A stretch of 64,000 nt of DNA. It comes from UBA9676 sp963730065. Lineage in GTDB: Bacteria > Actinomycetota > Actinomycetes > Streptosporangiales > Streptosporangiaceae. The position numbers and the translations under genes are program-made. The notes under the pieces are model-generated. The model did not search any database and was not told the origin of the DNA. It saw nothing but the letters and a program-made list of their open reading frames with translations. The stretch is from the NCBI GenBank assembly GCA_963730065.1, contig CAVSQL010000012.1, positions 186,001-250,000 of the forward strand, written 5' to 3'. Positions within the stretch are counted from its first letter, which is position 1; each line of letters opens with the position of its first letter. Of the stretch, positions 44,858 through 54,075 are shown in pieces.

Positions 44858-45596
44858 CTCAGATCTTCCCGGACGGCGAAGGCGAGACCACGCAGTTGTG
44901 GATCCCGGGGGGAGCGCGCTTCCCGGCCCGCCCAGGAGCCGCGAGACGCCGGGCCGTCCCAGAGCGCCAACGGCCCGAGGTACGGACTCAGCTTCCGCCG
45001 ACCAAACCCCGCCTTGACGCGACCCGGCGCCGCTACAGGTCGAAGCGCGGCGAAAGCAACGCCCCACAGTGCCGTCTCACCGCAGGTGACGAGCAAGGAA
45101 AGGTCCGGGGATGTACGCTCCGCGCCTAACGGCCGATTAAGTATCCGTTTCGGTATGGCGTCGCACCGGCATCCCGGCGGTGGCGGCTTGTGGGGCAATA
45201 CGCATGCGGTCAGGCCTCTAAAGAGCGTCCTTAGCTGGTGTCACGGCCTGCAGGGAATTGCCCTTTGTTCACCATCGGGGCTGACCCGGCTGGGCGGCCG
45301 GTACGTGGTGCTGGGTGCCAGGTGCTCTGCTCGCTGACTGGTCCTCAGCGTACTGCCGCCGGGATGACAGCCGCGGCAGCCCGTGCGGGGACAGTGCGCG
45401 ATGATCCGCTCGCGCGCGGGGCTCTTCGTGGACAGCCTGGCCGCCCCGACAGCACTGGCAAGCCGGATGCTGCCGGTGGCGGTCTGAGACCGCCAGGCGG
45501 GAGCACTCCTGATCAACCGGGGAACTCCGGCGCCGCCCATTCCGGCAAACCGATGACCTTTCTCCGATATCGAGGGATTGCTGTCAGACTAGGCTG
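44858..45596. other. long intergenic stretch, no gene recognised
   Basis: About 740 bp between the divergent PadR operon and the LAL regulator. Frames exist on both strands (for example minus 44818-45198) but without recognisable domains or ribosome sites. The regulator's start at 45597 has no Shine-Dalgarno, so its promoter may lie immediately upstream. Confidence 0.5.
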
Positions 45597-48371
45597 ATGG
45601 CGCAGGTATTGTGCCCGGTCGTGATCGGCAGGGACGCCGCGCTGGAGGCGGTCGACGCGGCGCTGACGGCCGCTATGGCCGGGCACGGCGGGTGTGTAGT
45701 GATCACCGGGGAGCCGGGGATCGGCAAGTCGCGGCTGGCCCTGGAGACGGCCAGCCGGGCGGCCAGCCGTGGCATCCGGGTCGTTACCAGCCGGGCGGTG
45801 CCGCAGTCAGCGACCGCTGCTTACCGGCCGCTGACGGACGCGCTTGTGCAGCTCCTCCGGGACCGGGCCGTTCCCGATGACGCGACGATGGAGCCCTGGC
45901 TGCCCGCGCTGAGCGCGCTGCTGCCGGGGATGGCTGGCCGCGCTCCGGCGAGTGGAGAGGTCTCACCTGGGATCCGCGGTGAGGCGCTGATCCAGCTTCT
46001 TCGGCGCCTCGCGCCGCAGGGCCTGGTCATGGTGCTAGAGGACCTGCACTGGGCGGACCCGGACACCGTGGCCCTGATGGAGTACCTCGGCGAGCACCTT
46101 GATGGCGAGTCGTTGCTGTGCGTACTTACCCTGCGCGACAACCGGCCGTCGGCCGCGCTGGAAGTGGCCCGCCGACAGCGGGGCCGGCCCGGCGTACTTC
46201 ACCTCGATCTTGACCGGCTCAGCGATGAGGACATGGCGCGCATGGTCCATGCCTGCATCCCGGGAGCAGAGGCGGAACTCCTGCGCCGGGTGCAGGCCTC
46301 CGCCGAGGGAGTACCGCTGCTGGTGGAAGACCTGCTGGCGTCGCCCGGGCTGCCGGAGTCGTTCACCGAGACGGTCCGCGAGCGCCTGGCCGGGTTCAGC
46401 GAACCGCAGCGATCGGTGATCGAGGCCGCTGCCATCCTCGGCCGCCACTTCGACTGGGAACTGCTCCCGGCCGTGAGCGGCCAGACTGCGGCCCTGGTGG
46501 CGGAGACGCTCGGGCTCGCTGTCGAGCAACTGCTGGTGAGCGCCGACGGCACGGCCTTCAGCTTCCGGCACGCGCTGACCCGCGAAGCGGTGCTCGATAC
46601 CATGCTGCCACCCCGCCAGCGGGCCCTGGCCTCGGCGGCGCTCGCCGTTCTGGACGCCGCACACCCGCGCCTGGAAGGCGGCCTGCGCGAGCTGGCCGTC
46701 GAGCTGGCGAACCGGGCTGGGGACCGCCGCCGGGCCGGAACGCTGCTGAGCGAGTCCGGCGCCCAGGCGCTGGCCCTTGGGGCGCTGGCTACTGCGATCG
46801 GGACCCTGCGGCGTGCCGCTGACCTCCTCGAAGGCACTCCCGAGCGGGAACAGGCGGAACTTCTGCTGGTCGAAGCGCTGGCCCTGGCCGGGCGGGTTGA
46901 GGAGGCTGCGGCGGCCGGCGGCCATCTCATCACCCGGCTCGGGACCGAGGCGCCGGAACTCCGGATGGAGGTTCACCTTCGCCTCAGCCAGGCGGCGGTG
47001 GGCGCCTCGCGGTGGGAGATGGCCCGTCACCACCTCGGCGCCGCCCGGCGCCTGGCCGGAACCGCCCCACCGGCTGGCGTGCGCGCCCGCATGGGCGTCA
47101 TCGATGCCGAGGTGGCCTTCGCCGCCGATGACCTCGATGAGGCCCGGCTTTTCGCCGAGGACGTCCTCGCCACCGAGGGCAGTGCCCCGGATGTCCGCTG
47201 TCATGCGCTGGAACTCATCGGCCGGAGCCACCGGCTGCGTGATCTCAGCGCCGCCCGCGCGGCGTTCGAGAGCGCGCTGGTCACCGCGGAGGCGGCCGAC
47301 CTGCCGTTGTGGCGGCTGCGCGCCCTGCACGAGCTGGGCACCATCGACCTACTTGATCATGCCGGAGTGGAGCGGTTGTCCGAGGCGCGGCGCGCTGCCG
47401 AGCAGATGGGTGCGCTGAGTACCGTGGCGATTCTGGATCTGCAGCTCGCCGCGGCCTTCACCTGCCGCTGGGAACTGGACACGTGTGATGCCCACGCGCA
47501 GGCCGCCGTCGGCCTCGCCGAGCGGCTCGGCCTGGACCAGGTCCGGGCCAAGGCGCTGACGGTACTTACCGGCAGCGCCAGCATGCGCGCCGACGCCGGG
47601 CAGACAGAGCACTACGCCGCCCGCGCCATCGCGGCCGCTCCGGACGACCAGATGGTCGAGGGCATCTGCTGGGCCAGCCGGGGAGCAGCGGTTCTGCTCG
47701 GTGGCGAGGCCGCGGCGGCCGTGGAACCCTACGGCCGGGGGATGGCGATCCTGGCCCGCCTCCCGCATGCCGAACCCGCGGGGCTTCGGGCGCTATGGCC
47801 GCTGCTCCTGGCCTCACTTGGTGATCACCGGGCGGCACGGGCGATCGAGGAGGCCCGCCGGCTGGGCGTCGGCGCCATCCGCCACAACCGGAGCCTTATC
47901 GGCTATGCCGAGGCGGTTCTGGCCGGGCGAGCCGGGCAGCGGCAGCGGGCCAACGAACTGGCGGCGGGCTGCGACGTTGGCTTCACGAACTGCGAGGCCT
48001 GGGGTGAGCTGGCGAGGTTCTGCGCCGCCCCCGCTGCTCTCGCCGACGGATGGGGCGACCCGCTTCGCTGGCTGGCCGAGGCCGAGGCCGGATTTGATCG
48101 CCGGGACCTGCCCCGCCTGGCCGAGCGCTGCCGCGAACTGCTCAAGGAGTCGCAGCCCAATCCCTGGGTGGCGGCGGGAATCACCGCCAGGGAGGCGGAC
48201 GTGCTGCGCCTCGTCGCCGGCGGGCTGGCCAACAAGCAGATCGCCGCGCGGCTGCATCTGTCGCCACGGACCGTGGAGAAGCACGTCGAGAGCCTGCTGC
48301 GCAAGACCGGCGCCCGCTCCCGAACCGGCCTGGTGGCGGCCGCATCACAGGCCGCGGCCCGCGACTCTTAG
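45597..48371 (+). CDS. LAL-family LuxR regulator with AAA ATPase domain
   Basis: 924 residues, the size normal for this class. The N-terminal STAND-type ATPase has Walker A GEPGIGKS at residues 38-45, Walker B LVMVLEDLHWAD and sensor stretch LTLRDNRPS. The middle 450 residues are TPR-like helical repeats. The C-terminal LuxR HTH is READVLRLVAGGLANKQIA then ARLHLSPRTVEKHVESLL. These act as ATP-dependent switches on catabolic or biosynthetic genes. No cluster partner is obvious; the cupin gene follows on the same strand after 125 bp. Confidence 0.93.
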   Translation: MAQVLCPVVIGRDAALEAVDAALTAAMAGHGGCVVITGEPGIGKSRLALETASRAASRGIRVVTSRAVPQSATAAYRPLTDALVQLLRDRAVPDDATMEPWLPALSALLPGMAGRAPASGEVSPGIRGEALIQLLRRLAPQGLVMVLEDLHWADPDTVALMEYLGEHLDGESLLCVLTLRDNRPSAALEVARRQRGRPGVLHLDLDRLSDEDMARMVHACIPGAEAELLRRVQASAEGVPLLVEDLLASPGLPESFTETVRERLAGFSEPQRSVIEAAAILGRHFDWELLPAVSGQTAALVAETLGLAVEQLLVSADGTAFSFRHALTREAVLDTMLPPRQRALASAALAVLDAAHPRLEGGLRELAVELANRAGDRRRAGTLLSESGAQALALGALATAIGTLRRAADLLEGTPEREQAELLLVEALALAGRVEEAAAAGGHLITRLGTEAPELRMEVHLRLSQAAVGASRWEMARHHLGAARRLAGTAPPAGVRARMGVIDAEVAFAADDLDEARLFAEDVLATEGSAPDVRCHALELIGRSHRLRDLSAARAAFESALVTAEAADLPLWRLRALHELGTIDLLDHAGVERLSEARRAAEQMGALSTVAILDLQLAAAFTCRWELDTCDAHAQAAVGLAERLGLDQVRAKALTVLTGSASMRADAGQTEHYAARAIAAAPDDQMVEGICWASRGAAVLLGGEAAAAVEPYGRGMAILARLPHAEPAGLRALWPLLLASLGDHRAARAIEEARRLGVGAIRHNRSLIGYAEAVLAGRAGQRQRANELAAGCDVGFTNCEAWGELARFCAAPAALADGWGDPLRWLAEAEAGFDRRDLPRLAERCRELLKESQPNPWVAAGITAREADVLRLVAGGLANKQIAARLHLSPRTVEKHVESLLRKTGARSRTGLVAAASQAAARDS

Positions 48372-48496
48372 CGGGCGTTTCCTCCCTCGGCCACTACGTA
48401 GTCCCGGCTGGCATCTACGTGTTGTCCCCGATGTGACGGCAGGCGGCCGGCTTGCATGCTGGCCTGGCCAGCCAGGCCGAGGGGAGGCAACACCGG

Positions 48497-49015
48497 ATGC
48501 TCGAGGCTACGAAACAAATCGTGGCAGTCAAGAACATCGAGATGCCCGATGAGCGGCACGCGTTCGAACACGCCTCGGTCAACGTGGTCAACCTGCCCGG
48601 CGTCACGATCACCCGCACTGTGTATCAGCCCGGCTGGAAGTGGTCGACCGACGTCAAGCCGGTCGTCGGCACGGAAGCCTGCCAGGCGGCCCACACCGGC
48701 TACATCATCTCCGGCTGGCTCCACGCCCGCATGGAGGACGGTCGCGAATACGACTTCGGCCCGGGTGACGCGCACGTGGTGTCGGCCGGTCACGACGCCT
48801 GGGTGGAGGGGGACGAGCCGTGCGTCGTGCTTGACCTCGCTTTCACCGGACGGGCACTAGCCGGGCACGTCGGCCGCTGCCCCTGCGGGGTTGAGTTCCG
48901 GGTCGCCAGCGACGACCAGGTCGGCCACCTTGTCGCCGCCATCCGCGAGCACGCGCACAGCTCCCACGGGCACGAGCTCACCACCCAGCAGGTGCTCGCC
49001 GAGGTGCTGTCATGA
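48497..49015 (+). CDS. cupin-domain protein
   Basis: 172 residues from ATG 48497, nine bases after GGGGAGG. The conserved double-stranded beta-helix core runs from about residue 35 to 125 (YQPGWKWSTDVKPVVG, HTGYIISGWLHARMEDG, FGPGDAHVVSAGHDAWV). A C-terminal segment has a CPCG pair. It could bind metal or a small ligand; function unknown. A small broken gene begins at its stop (ATGA). Confidence 0.85.
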   Translation: MLEATKQIVAVKNIEMPDERHAFEHASVNVVNLPGVTITRTVYQPGWKWSTDVKPVVGTEACQAAHTGYIISGWLHARMEDGREYDFGPGDAHVVSAGHDAWVEGDEPCVVLDLAFTGRALAGHVGRCPCGVEFRVASDDQVGHLVAAIREHAHSSHGHELTTQQVLAEVLS

Positions 49016-49220
49016 TCGGCTCCGGCCTGGGGGGTGCCGACCTGGAAAGCCGGGTGGCGAGCTGGGCCGCCAGCGCCACCAGTGACGACGCAGCTGCCGT
49101 GCGTTCGGTGATCGGGCCTATGGCGACCGGCTGGCGACGGCCGATGTGGCCGGCGTCGTCAGCCAGTACATGTACCAGCAGATGCCGGAGCAGTCAGGAG
49201 GGGGCTGCTCCGGCATCTAG
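49012..49220 (+). pseudogene. short SnoaL/DUF4440-like gene stump with frameshift
   Basis: It starts at ATG 49012, coupled to the cupin stop. The first 33 codons (ATSDDAAAVRSVI) continue naturally as AYGDRLATADVAGVVSQYMY in another frame, and stop at 49218. A missing base in ATCGGG near 49118 would join them; the 209-base span is one short of a multiple of three. The joined sequence looks like the first helix of a SnoaL-like protein and ends early, so it is a truncated remnant or an unknown 69-residue protein. Confidence 0.4.
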
Positions 49221-49283
49221 CGACTCCGCCACCCGGATTCGGGCACGTTCCGCATCCGCTTGCGGTCGCCGAGCACGACGCGG

Positions 49284-49332
49284 CGCCGACGTCTACCTGC
49301 CCGTACAGGGGCCGTGCAGGTAGACGTCGGCG
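49284..49332. repeat. 17-bp perfect inverted repeat (long hairpin)
   Basis: CGCCGACGTCTACCTGC at 49284-49300 and its exact complement at 49316-49332, with a 15-base loop. It stands between the SnoaL-like stump and a convergent gene. A strong terminator-like stem without a U-run; it may equally be an element remnant. Confidence 0.75.
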
Positions 49333-49554
49333 TAGCCGGAGCCGTCCGTGTGCCTGCTCTTGGAGCGGCCGGCGCTGCTGGCGGTCACGCCTCCCGCCCA
49401 CCGATGCACTGAGGGCAACGTGAGGCCGGCCCGCCATCTGACCGAAGCTGCGGGCAGCCGCGACAGTGCGGGCCTCTGCGACCGGGTACCGGACGGAAGG
49501 CAGCCCACTAACCATCTTCAGTGGTGGGAGGTACTGAAGGCCGACGTCCGCGGA

Positions 49555-50124
49555 TCATGATGGCCGCCCGCCGAATTGCCAGCTGTGTACCTCGATGTCG
49601 GCGTACCGGTCCGGGGTCAGGATGGCACGTGCCGCGTCCGGGTCCCGCGCCCGGACCAGCGCCGCCGTGCCCAGCCAGGTGGCGCCGTCGTCGGACAGCA
49701 GCGGCCCGTACGCGATCAGCTCGTCCCGGTCCGGCGGCACGGCAAGGTCGGGGGCGTGCCCCGTGCCGAGGCCGAGCACCAGGTACCGATTACCACCGGC
49801 CCGGCCGCCGGGGAAGTCCCACATGGTGCGCCTTAGCATGTTGCGCCACCGGCGCAGCAGCACGTCCCGGTACACGCCGGCCTGGTAGTTGGGCTCGTCG
49901 AAGGCGAACGCGCGGGCGGCAGCGGGATCGGGCAGGCCGACGATGTGCACGCTGCCGGTGGGCGTGTCGCCGTCGCCGGCGAGGGTCGGGCCGCGGGCGA
50001 TCATCTCCGCCTCGTACCGGTCCATGTAGGACCAGTGCTCTTCCAGCAACTCGTCGCGCAACGTCACAGAACCGGGCCGGTCGCGGTGGTAGCAGAAGAA
50101 CTCCACGCCCACAGTCTTGACCAT
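49555..50124 (-). CDS. protein with two YCII-like domains
   Basis: 189 residues. The first half (VEFFCYHRDRPGSVTLRDEL, EEHWSYMDRYEAEMIARGPT, VHIVGLPDPAAARAF) and the second half (LGTGHAPDLAVPPDRDELIA, YGPLLSDDG, LVRARDPDAARAI) have the same YCII pattern: a beta strand, a helix with His or Asp, a Gly-Pro turn and an Ala-rich helix. YCII proteins are small ferredoxin-fold enzymes or sensors of uncertain role. ATG 50124 is chosen over 50145 by homology. Confidence 0.8.
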   Translation of the reverse strand: MVKTVGVEFFCYHRDRPGSVTLRDELLEEHWSYMDRYEAEMIARGPTLAGDGDTPTGSVHIVGLPDPAAARAFAFDEPNYQAGVYRDVLLRRWRNMLRRTMWDFPGGRAGGNRYLVLGLGTGHAPDLAVPPDRDELIAYGPLLSDDGATWLGTAALVRARDPDAARAILTPDRYADIEVHSWQFGGRPS

Positions 50125-50394
50125 CACGCCGGTGACCCGCACCACGATCCAGGTGCCTGCTCATCTGCTTCGACAGGTCAACTGCCACCCGGGCACCTGC
50201 TCGCGGCCGGGATCAAACAGCGGCCGCGATCGTGAGCGCAAAGCCGGTTATCGGGACGGACTTGCCGGGGCGACTCAGAACGGACCGCGCGTCTTTGCTT
50301 GTTTCTGCGCGCCTAAAGGGCCGCCCGGCCAACAACCATATCCCGTAGGATGACGGCTGCCCGGCTGTGGCTGGGGCCGGTCGAAGGGGAATCA

Positions 50395-50895
50395 ATGACT
50401 ACCACGCAGTGGATCGCGATCGCTAGCGTCGCCGCGGTAGGCGTTTCAGCGCTTGCGATCGCCGCCGCGCTTAGAGGGGTGCTGGATCAGCTTCGGGTGA
50501 CTGTCTTTCTCACCTACACTGATCGGTATGCGAAGGTCATGAATCAGGTCCCCTTTGAGGCGCGCGAGCCAGGCAGCAATTACCGATTGGCATCCCGGCC
50601 GGAGGATGAGCGTATCCGAGTGCTGGGAGCCTTTCGTGAGTACTTCAACCTCTGCTCAGAGGAGATTTGGCTGCACGAGCATCGCCGGATCGACCGCGCC
50701 ACCTGGAATGTCTGGAAAAGAGGAATGCAGCAAGTTGCGCGATTCCCAAGTTTCCGGGAGGCGTGGGAGATGCTGGCCGTTGAGTATGATTATTACGGCG
50801 ACTTTCAAAGTTTCGTTGCCAAAGAGCTAATTCCGTATGCCGCTGCATCGGAGAGCGCCGATGAAGTGGATGCGCCTGGGGCAGCGAGCCCGTAG
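50395..50895 (+). CDS. membrane-anchored protein of unknown function (DUF4760-like)
   Basis: 166 residues from ATG 50395, five bases after GAAGGGGA. One N-terminal membrane helix (WIAIASVAAVGVSALAIAAA) precedes a cytosolic helical domain rich in aromatic and charged residues (FREYFNLCSEEIWLHEHRRI, VEYDYYGDF). Base composition is visibly lower in GC than all neighbours (AT-ending codons such as GAT, TTT, AAT are common), which suggests recent transfer. It sits directly before a gene remnant. Confidence 0.75.
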   Translation: MTTTQWIAIASVAAVGVSALAIAAALRGVLDQLRVTVFLTYTDRYAKVMNQVPFEAREPGSNYRLASRPEDERIRVLGAFREYFNLCSEEIWLHEHRRIDRATWNVWKRGMQQVARFPSFREAWEMLAVEYDYYGDFQSFVAKELIPYAAASESADEVDAPGAASP

Positions 50896-50936
50896 AAAAC
50901 CGGTCTGACTGTTCAAGAAGGTCTACCCAGGACCAC

Positions 50937-51098
50937 GTGCATCTATGGCTAGCCCGGGCCATCCAGGGTAAGGGAGCCTTCCGCCGCTTCAAAGACGAGC
51001 TCCACGAGGAGTACCCGGACCTGCTGCCGGCGTGGTACGCCTTCCGCGATGCCGGGTACAGCTGTCACGAGGCAATGGCGGCGCGACGGAGCAGGCAG
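50937..51098 (+). pseudogene. UPF0158-family C-terminal remnant
   Basis: The frame reads LARAIQGKGAFRRFKDELHE then YPDLLPAWYAFRDA, matching the GRGAFRRFKD...WYAFRDE ending of UPF0158 proteins. The N-terminal two thirds are absent. It runs in frame into the next gene, which has its own start at 51099, so the apparent fusion is accidental. Confidence 0.7.
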
Positions 51099-52247
51099 AT
51101 GACACAGTTCCCGCACGTGCGGGTGGAGGGGTCGGCTCTGGGTCGCGGGCGCGCCTACGGCCGCCAGGCCCGTGACCGGGTGCAGCGGTCGGTGGCGGCC
51201 TACCGGGACGTCTTCGCCCACTACGCGGGGTGGGACTGGGCGACCGTGCGCCGCGAGGCTGCCAGGTTCGAGGCCCCGATCGCCGCATTCCGGCCCGCCT
51301 ACCTGGACGAGATCCGCGGCATCGCCGAGGGGGCTGGCCTTGATCCTGGGGACGTGCTGGCCATCAACGTGCGCACCGAGGTGATGTTCGCCGCCAAGGC
51401 GCGCCAGGCAGCGGGCCAGCTGCGCGCCCCGGACGGCTGCACCGCGTTCGCGGTGGCTCCCGCGCCGGGCGCCGGTGGCTCGGTCCTGATCGGCCAGAAC
51501 TGGGACTGGCTGCCGCACACCAGCCAGACGGTGGTGGTGCTGGAGGCCAGGCAAGACGATGGCCCGGACTTCGTCACGGTGGTCGAGGCGGGGCTGCTGG
51601 CCAAGACCGGGATGAACTCATCCGGCCTTGGCCTGGTCACGAACGCGCTGGTGACCGGCGCGGACGCCGGGACGCCCGGTATCCCCTACCATCTGGTGCT
51701 CCGGGCGATCCTGGACTGCGAGACCACCTCTGACGCCCTCGCGGCGCTGCAGTCCGGCGAGCGCTCGTCCGCGGCCAACTACCTGATCGCCCACCGCGAC
51801 GGCAGCGCGGTGGACGTGGAGGCCGCGCCCGGCGACTTCAGCCAGCTGTACCTGCTGTTCCCGACCGGCGGGGTGGCGCTGCACAGCAACCACTTCCTCT
51901 CGCCCAGGTTCGGCGGCCAGGACGTGTCGGTGTGGGTCATGCCGGACAGCCCGCTGCGGCTGCACCGGATCCAGGCCGGTCTCGGCGGGCAGGAAGGCCC
52001 GCCTACGCTGGACACGTTCCGCAGGCTGCTCGCCGACCACGCCAACTACCCGTCGGGCCTCTGCTGCCATCCCGACCCGCGGATGGACCCCTATGACCAG
52101 GGAGCAACCGTCGCCTCGGTGCTCATGGACCTGGGCGCCCAGCAGATGTACCTCGCCGACGGGAACCCGTGCACGGCGCCCTACCGCCAGCTCGACTACC
52201 GGGAGTTCCTCGCCAAGCCCTCGCCGGTCGCGCAGCAGGCACGGTGA
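51099..52247 (+). CDS. C45-family autoproteolytic acyltransferase (isopenicillin acyltransferase-like)
   Basis: 382 residues of the NTN-hydrolase superfamily. The precursor is expected to cleave itself before Cys114 in APDGCTAFAVAP, leaving the Cys as N-terminal nucleophile. Supporting stretches are GQNWDWLPHT, VEAGLLAKTGMNSSGLGLVT, NYLIAHRDGSAVDVEAAPGD and HSNHFLSPRF. ATG 51099 has GGAG upstream. Bacterial members hydrolyse or transfer acyl groups on amides; the substrate is unknown. Confidence 0.88.
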   Translation: MTQFPHVRVEGSALGRGRAYGRQARDRVQRSVAAYRDVFAHYAGWDWATVRREAARFEAPIAAFRPAYLDEIRGIAEGAGLDPGDVLAINVRTEVMFAAKARQAAGQLRAPDGCTAFAVAPAPGAGGSVLIGQNWDWLPHTSQTVVVLEARQDDGPDFVTVVEAGLLAKTGMNSSGLGLVTNALVTGADAGTPGIPYHLVLRAILDCETTSDALAALQSGERSSAANYLIAHRDGSAVDVEAAPGDFSQLYLLFPTGGVALHSNHFLSPRFGGQDVSVWVMPDSPLRLHRIQAGLGGQEGPPTLDTFRRLLADHANYPSGLCCHPDPRMDPYDQGATVASVLMDLGAQQMYLADGNPCTAPYRQLDYREFLAKPSPVAQQAR

Positions 52248-52579
52248 CCGAGGACTTCAGCTTCGCCCTCATCACCTGTCAGCGCTACCCAGGCGGCCCC
52301 GGCCCGATCAGGACCCGGCCAGCAGGCCCTGGCGCTGGCCAAGGTCAGGCAGATCCGCCCGCCCAACCCGGTACACGCGACCGGCCATCCGCCCTGGCGG
52401 GCGAAACCGCCCCGGCTTGCAGGCGAGCAGACAGCTGCCACTGCCAGCCGACGAGCCCGCGCCTGCCACGGCCCAAGCGCCGAGCAGTGCCCAACCGAAC
52501 TTGGCCGCGAGCCAGGCGCCGGATGGTTCGAGCAGGATGTCCTGGCGCGATTGGTGAGCGCGTACTTCGATGTGAGCGG
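52248..52579. other. intergenic between convergent genes
   Basis: About 330 bp between the C45 gene and the phytanoyl-CoA dioxygenase-like gene. No convincing reading frame, repeat or terminator is recognised. Confidence 0.5.
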
Positions 52580-53473
52580 TCAGGGCGTGCCTGGGGCATG
52601 GGCCCATTCGTCGAGTCCCAGCAGGCGCCGGCCCAGTAGGCCGAGCGACGCCGGTTCACCCCGCTGCTCCTCGATGCGGCGCGGGTCACCGGGAAAGGCA
52701 TCGCCGTCTGGAGGCGCGCCGGTGGACCACGAGGTTATGCGGTTTCGCCGCACCGTCTCGCGCTGCTCTCCGGCGGGGGGCAACGGGTTCATGGCGACGT
52801 ATTGGGCCAGCCGGGGCCGCTGTGAGGAGTTCCTGCCGTTTCCGTGCAAAAGCGTCGTCTTCCAGATCACCAGGTCGCCAGCGGCCAGGGGAACCTTGAC
52901 GATCGGATGGTCGCCGATGTCGGGGGCACGGGGGACCGGACCAGCCTTGGACAGTTCGTCGAGGAAGCGCTGCTGGTCGCGGTAGATGGAGGGGACGCAT
53001 TGGAAGCCACCCATATCGGCGGACGTATCCTCAAGCGCGAGAACCCCTTGCAGCCGGAATGGGATGTCCGGGTACCTGTTAATGTCGGTGTCCCAGTGGA
53101 TGAAGCCCGGCTGGTCGTAGCCGGGCTGGTCGGGCCGGACCGGCGGCTTCAACGCGACCCGGTCGATGGAGACCCACAATTCGTCCGTGCGGTGCAGGTC
53201 GCGGAAAATCCCGTAGACCGCCGGGTCCTGCCGGACGTCCCACATCGACTGGTAGTGGTACATCTCGACCATTCCCGGCCGCGGCCGGATGATCGCCGGC
53301 TGGTACCACGTGGCGGAGTCGCCGGGTGTGGCGCCGGCATGGCGCCAGATGTCGTCCACCACGGCTTCCAGGATCGAGGGGGGCACGCCGGTCGGCACGA
53401 CAATGTACCCGTCCGCGTCCAGGGCGCTGCCACTAGGCTCCGGTACGGCTGGCACGGCTGCGCTCTCTTTCAA
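52580..53473 (-). CDS. phytanoyl-CoA dioxygenase-family Fe(II)/2-oxoglutarate enzyme
   Basis: 297 residues. The iron triad is visible: His126 and Asp128 in FIHWDTD, and His210 in KTTLLHGNGRN, followed by an Arg that can bind 2-oxoglutarate. The start is a TTG at 53473, with the strong site AGGAGGGGAAGG just upstream and no ATG/GTG that fits. Family members hydroxylate lipids or natural products; the substrate is not evident. Confidence 0.9.
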   Translation of the reverse strand: MKESAAVPAVPEPSGSALDADGYIVVPTGVPPSILEAVVDDIWRHAGATPGDSATWYQPAIIRPRPGMVEMYHYQSMWDVRQDPAVYGIFRDLHRTDELWVSIDRVALKPPVRPDQPGYDQPGFIHWDTDINRYPDIPFRLQGVLALEDTSADMGGFQCVPSIYRDQQRFLDELSKAGPVPRAPDIGDHPIVKVPLAAGDLVIWKTTLLHGNGRNSSQRPRLAQYVAMNPLPPAGEQRETVRRNRITSWSTGAPPDGDAFPGDPRRIEEQRGEPASLGLLGRRLLGLDEWAHAPGTP

Positions 53474-53510
53474 CTACCTTCCCCTCCTGTAATGAGTGCC
53501 GCAGCGGGGA

Positions 53511-53624
53511 GTCCCCGTCGAAGAGGGCCCGGTTGAGCGCACCGGCGCGACCGGGCCCATCGTCAGCTGCTACCTGCGCGATCCGGACCACAATCTCATC
53601 GAACTCAGCAGCTACCTACCCTGA
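53511..53624 (+). pseudogene. VOC/glyoxalase-family C-terminal remnant
   Basis: In frame up to TGA 53622, the sequence ERTGATGPIVSCYLRDPDHN and then LIELSSYLP is the typical C-terminus of a vicinal-oxygen-chelate protein, including the metal Glu in NLIEL. No upstream part exists; the divergent dioxygenase gene begins 38 bp away. Confidence 0.65.
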
Positions 53625-53746
53625 TCATCCCCAAGGGCCCGCGCCGGAATACACCGTTGACCGGCCCGGCAGCTGAATCCATGTTCCCGCCAGCAGTGCC
53701 GCCACCTCGCCCAGGCGTACCCATTGCCGTTATGCGCGAGCGCAGA

Positions 53747-54075
53747 TCAATCGCATGGTGCTCGCCGGGGCGCCGGGTCCTCCGGGCGGCTGTCGAGCCA
53801 GAGAGCCCAGGGCTCTATCATGCCGATCCGGAGCAGCCCGGCCGCCTCCCAGGGATCTGCGGCAAGACGAGCCAGTATCTCGTTCTGATCCGCGGCCTCG
53901 ACGGCGTGCAGGGGGTCTGCTCGCCGTCACCAACTGGGCCGCCCAGGATAATAAAGCCATCGTCGACGAGCCCGTCCATGAATGCCGCGTGCCCGGCCCA
54001 GCCCTGCTGGTCCCGGATCTGATGCGAGGAGTCCCAGCCCGGGCCGTGGACCAGCCGTACCGCGAAATTGGCCAT
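53747..54075 (-). CDS. YCII-like protein, frameshifted
   Basis: About 109 residues when joined. MANFAVRLVHGPGWDSSHQI, FMDGLVDDGFIILGGPVGDG are in one frame; PLHAVEAADQNEILARLAAD, PWEAAGLLRIGMIEPW follow in the next, completing a YCII fold. The switch is near 53915 (CAGGGGG); 329 bases is one short of a multiple of three. ATG 54075 begins the conserved part. Confidence 0.75.

Noticed and set aside
44818..45198. Minus-strand 126-codon frame upstream of the PadR gene
   Set aside because: It overlaps the mapped promoter/operator, has no ribosome site and no recognised family.
50937..52247. A genuine UPF0158-C45 fusion protein
   Set aside because: The UPF0158 part lacks its N-terminus and the acyltransferase has its own start with a ribosome site.
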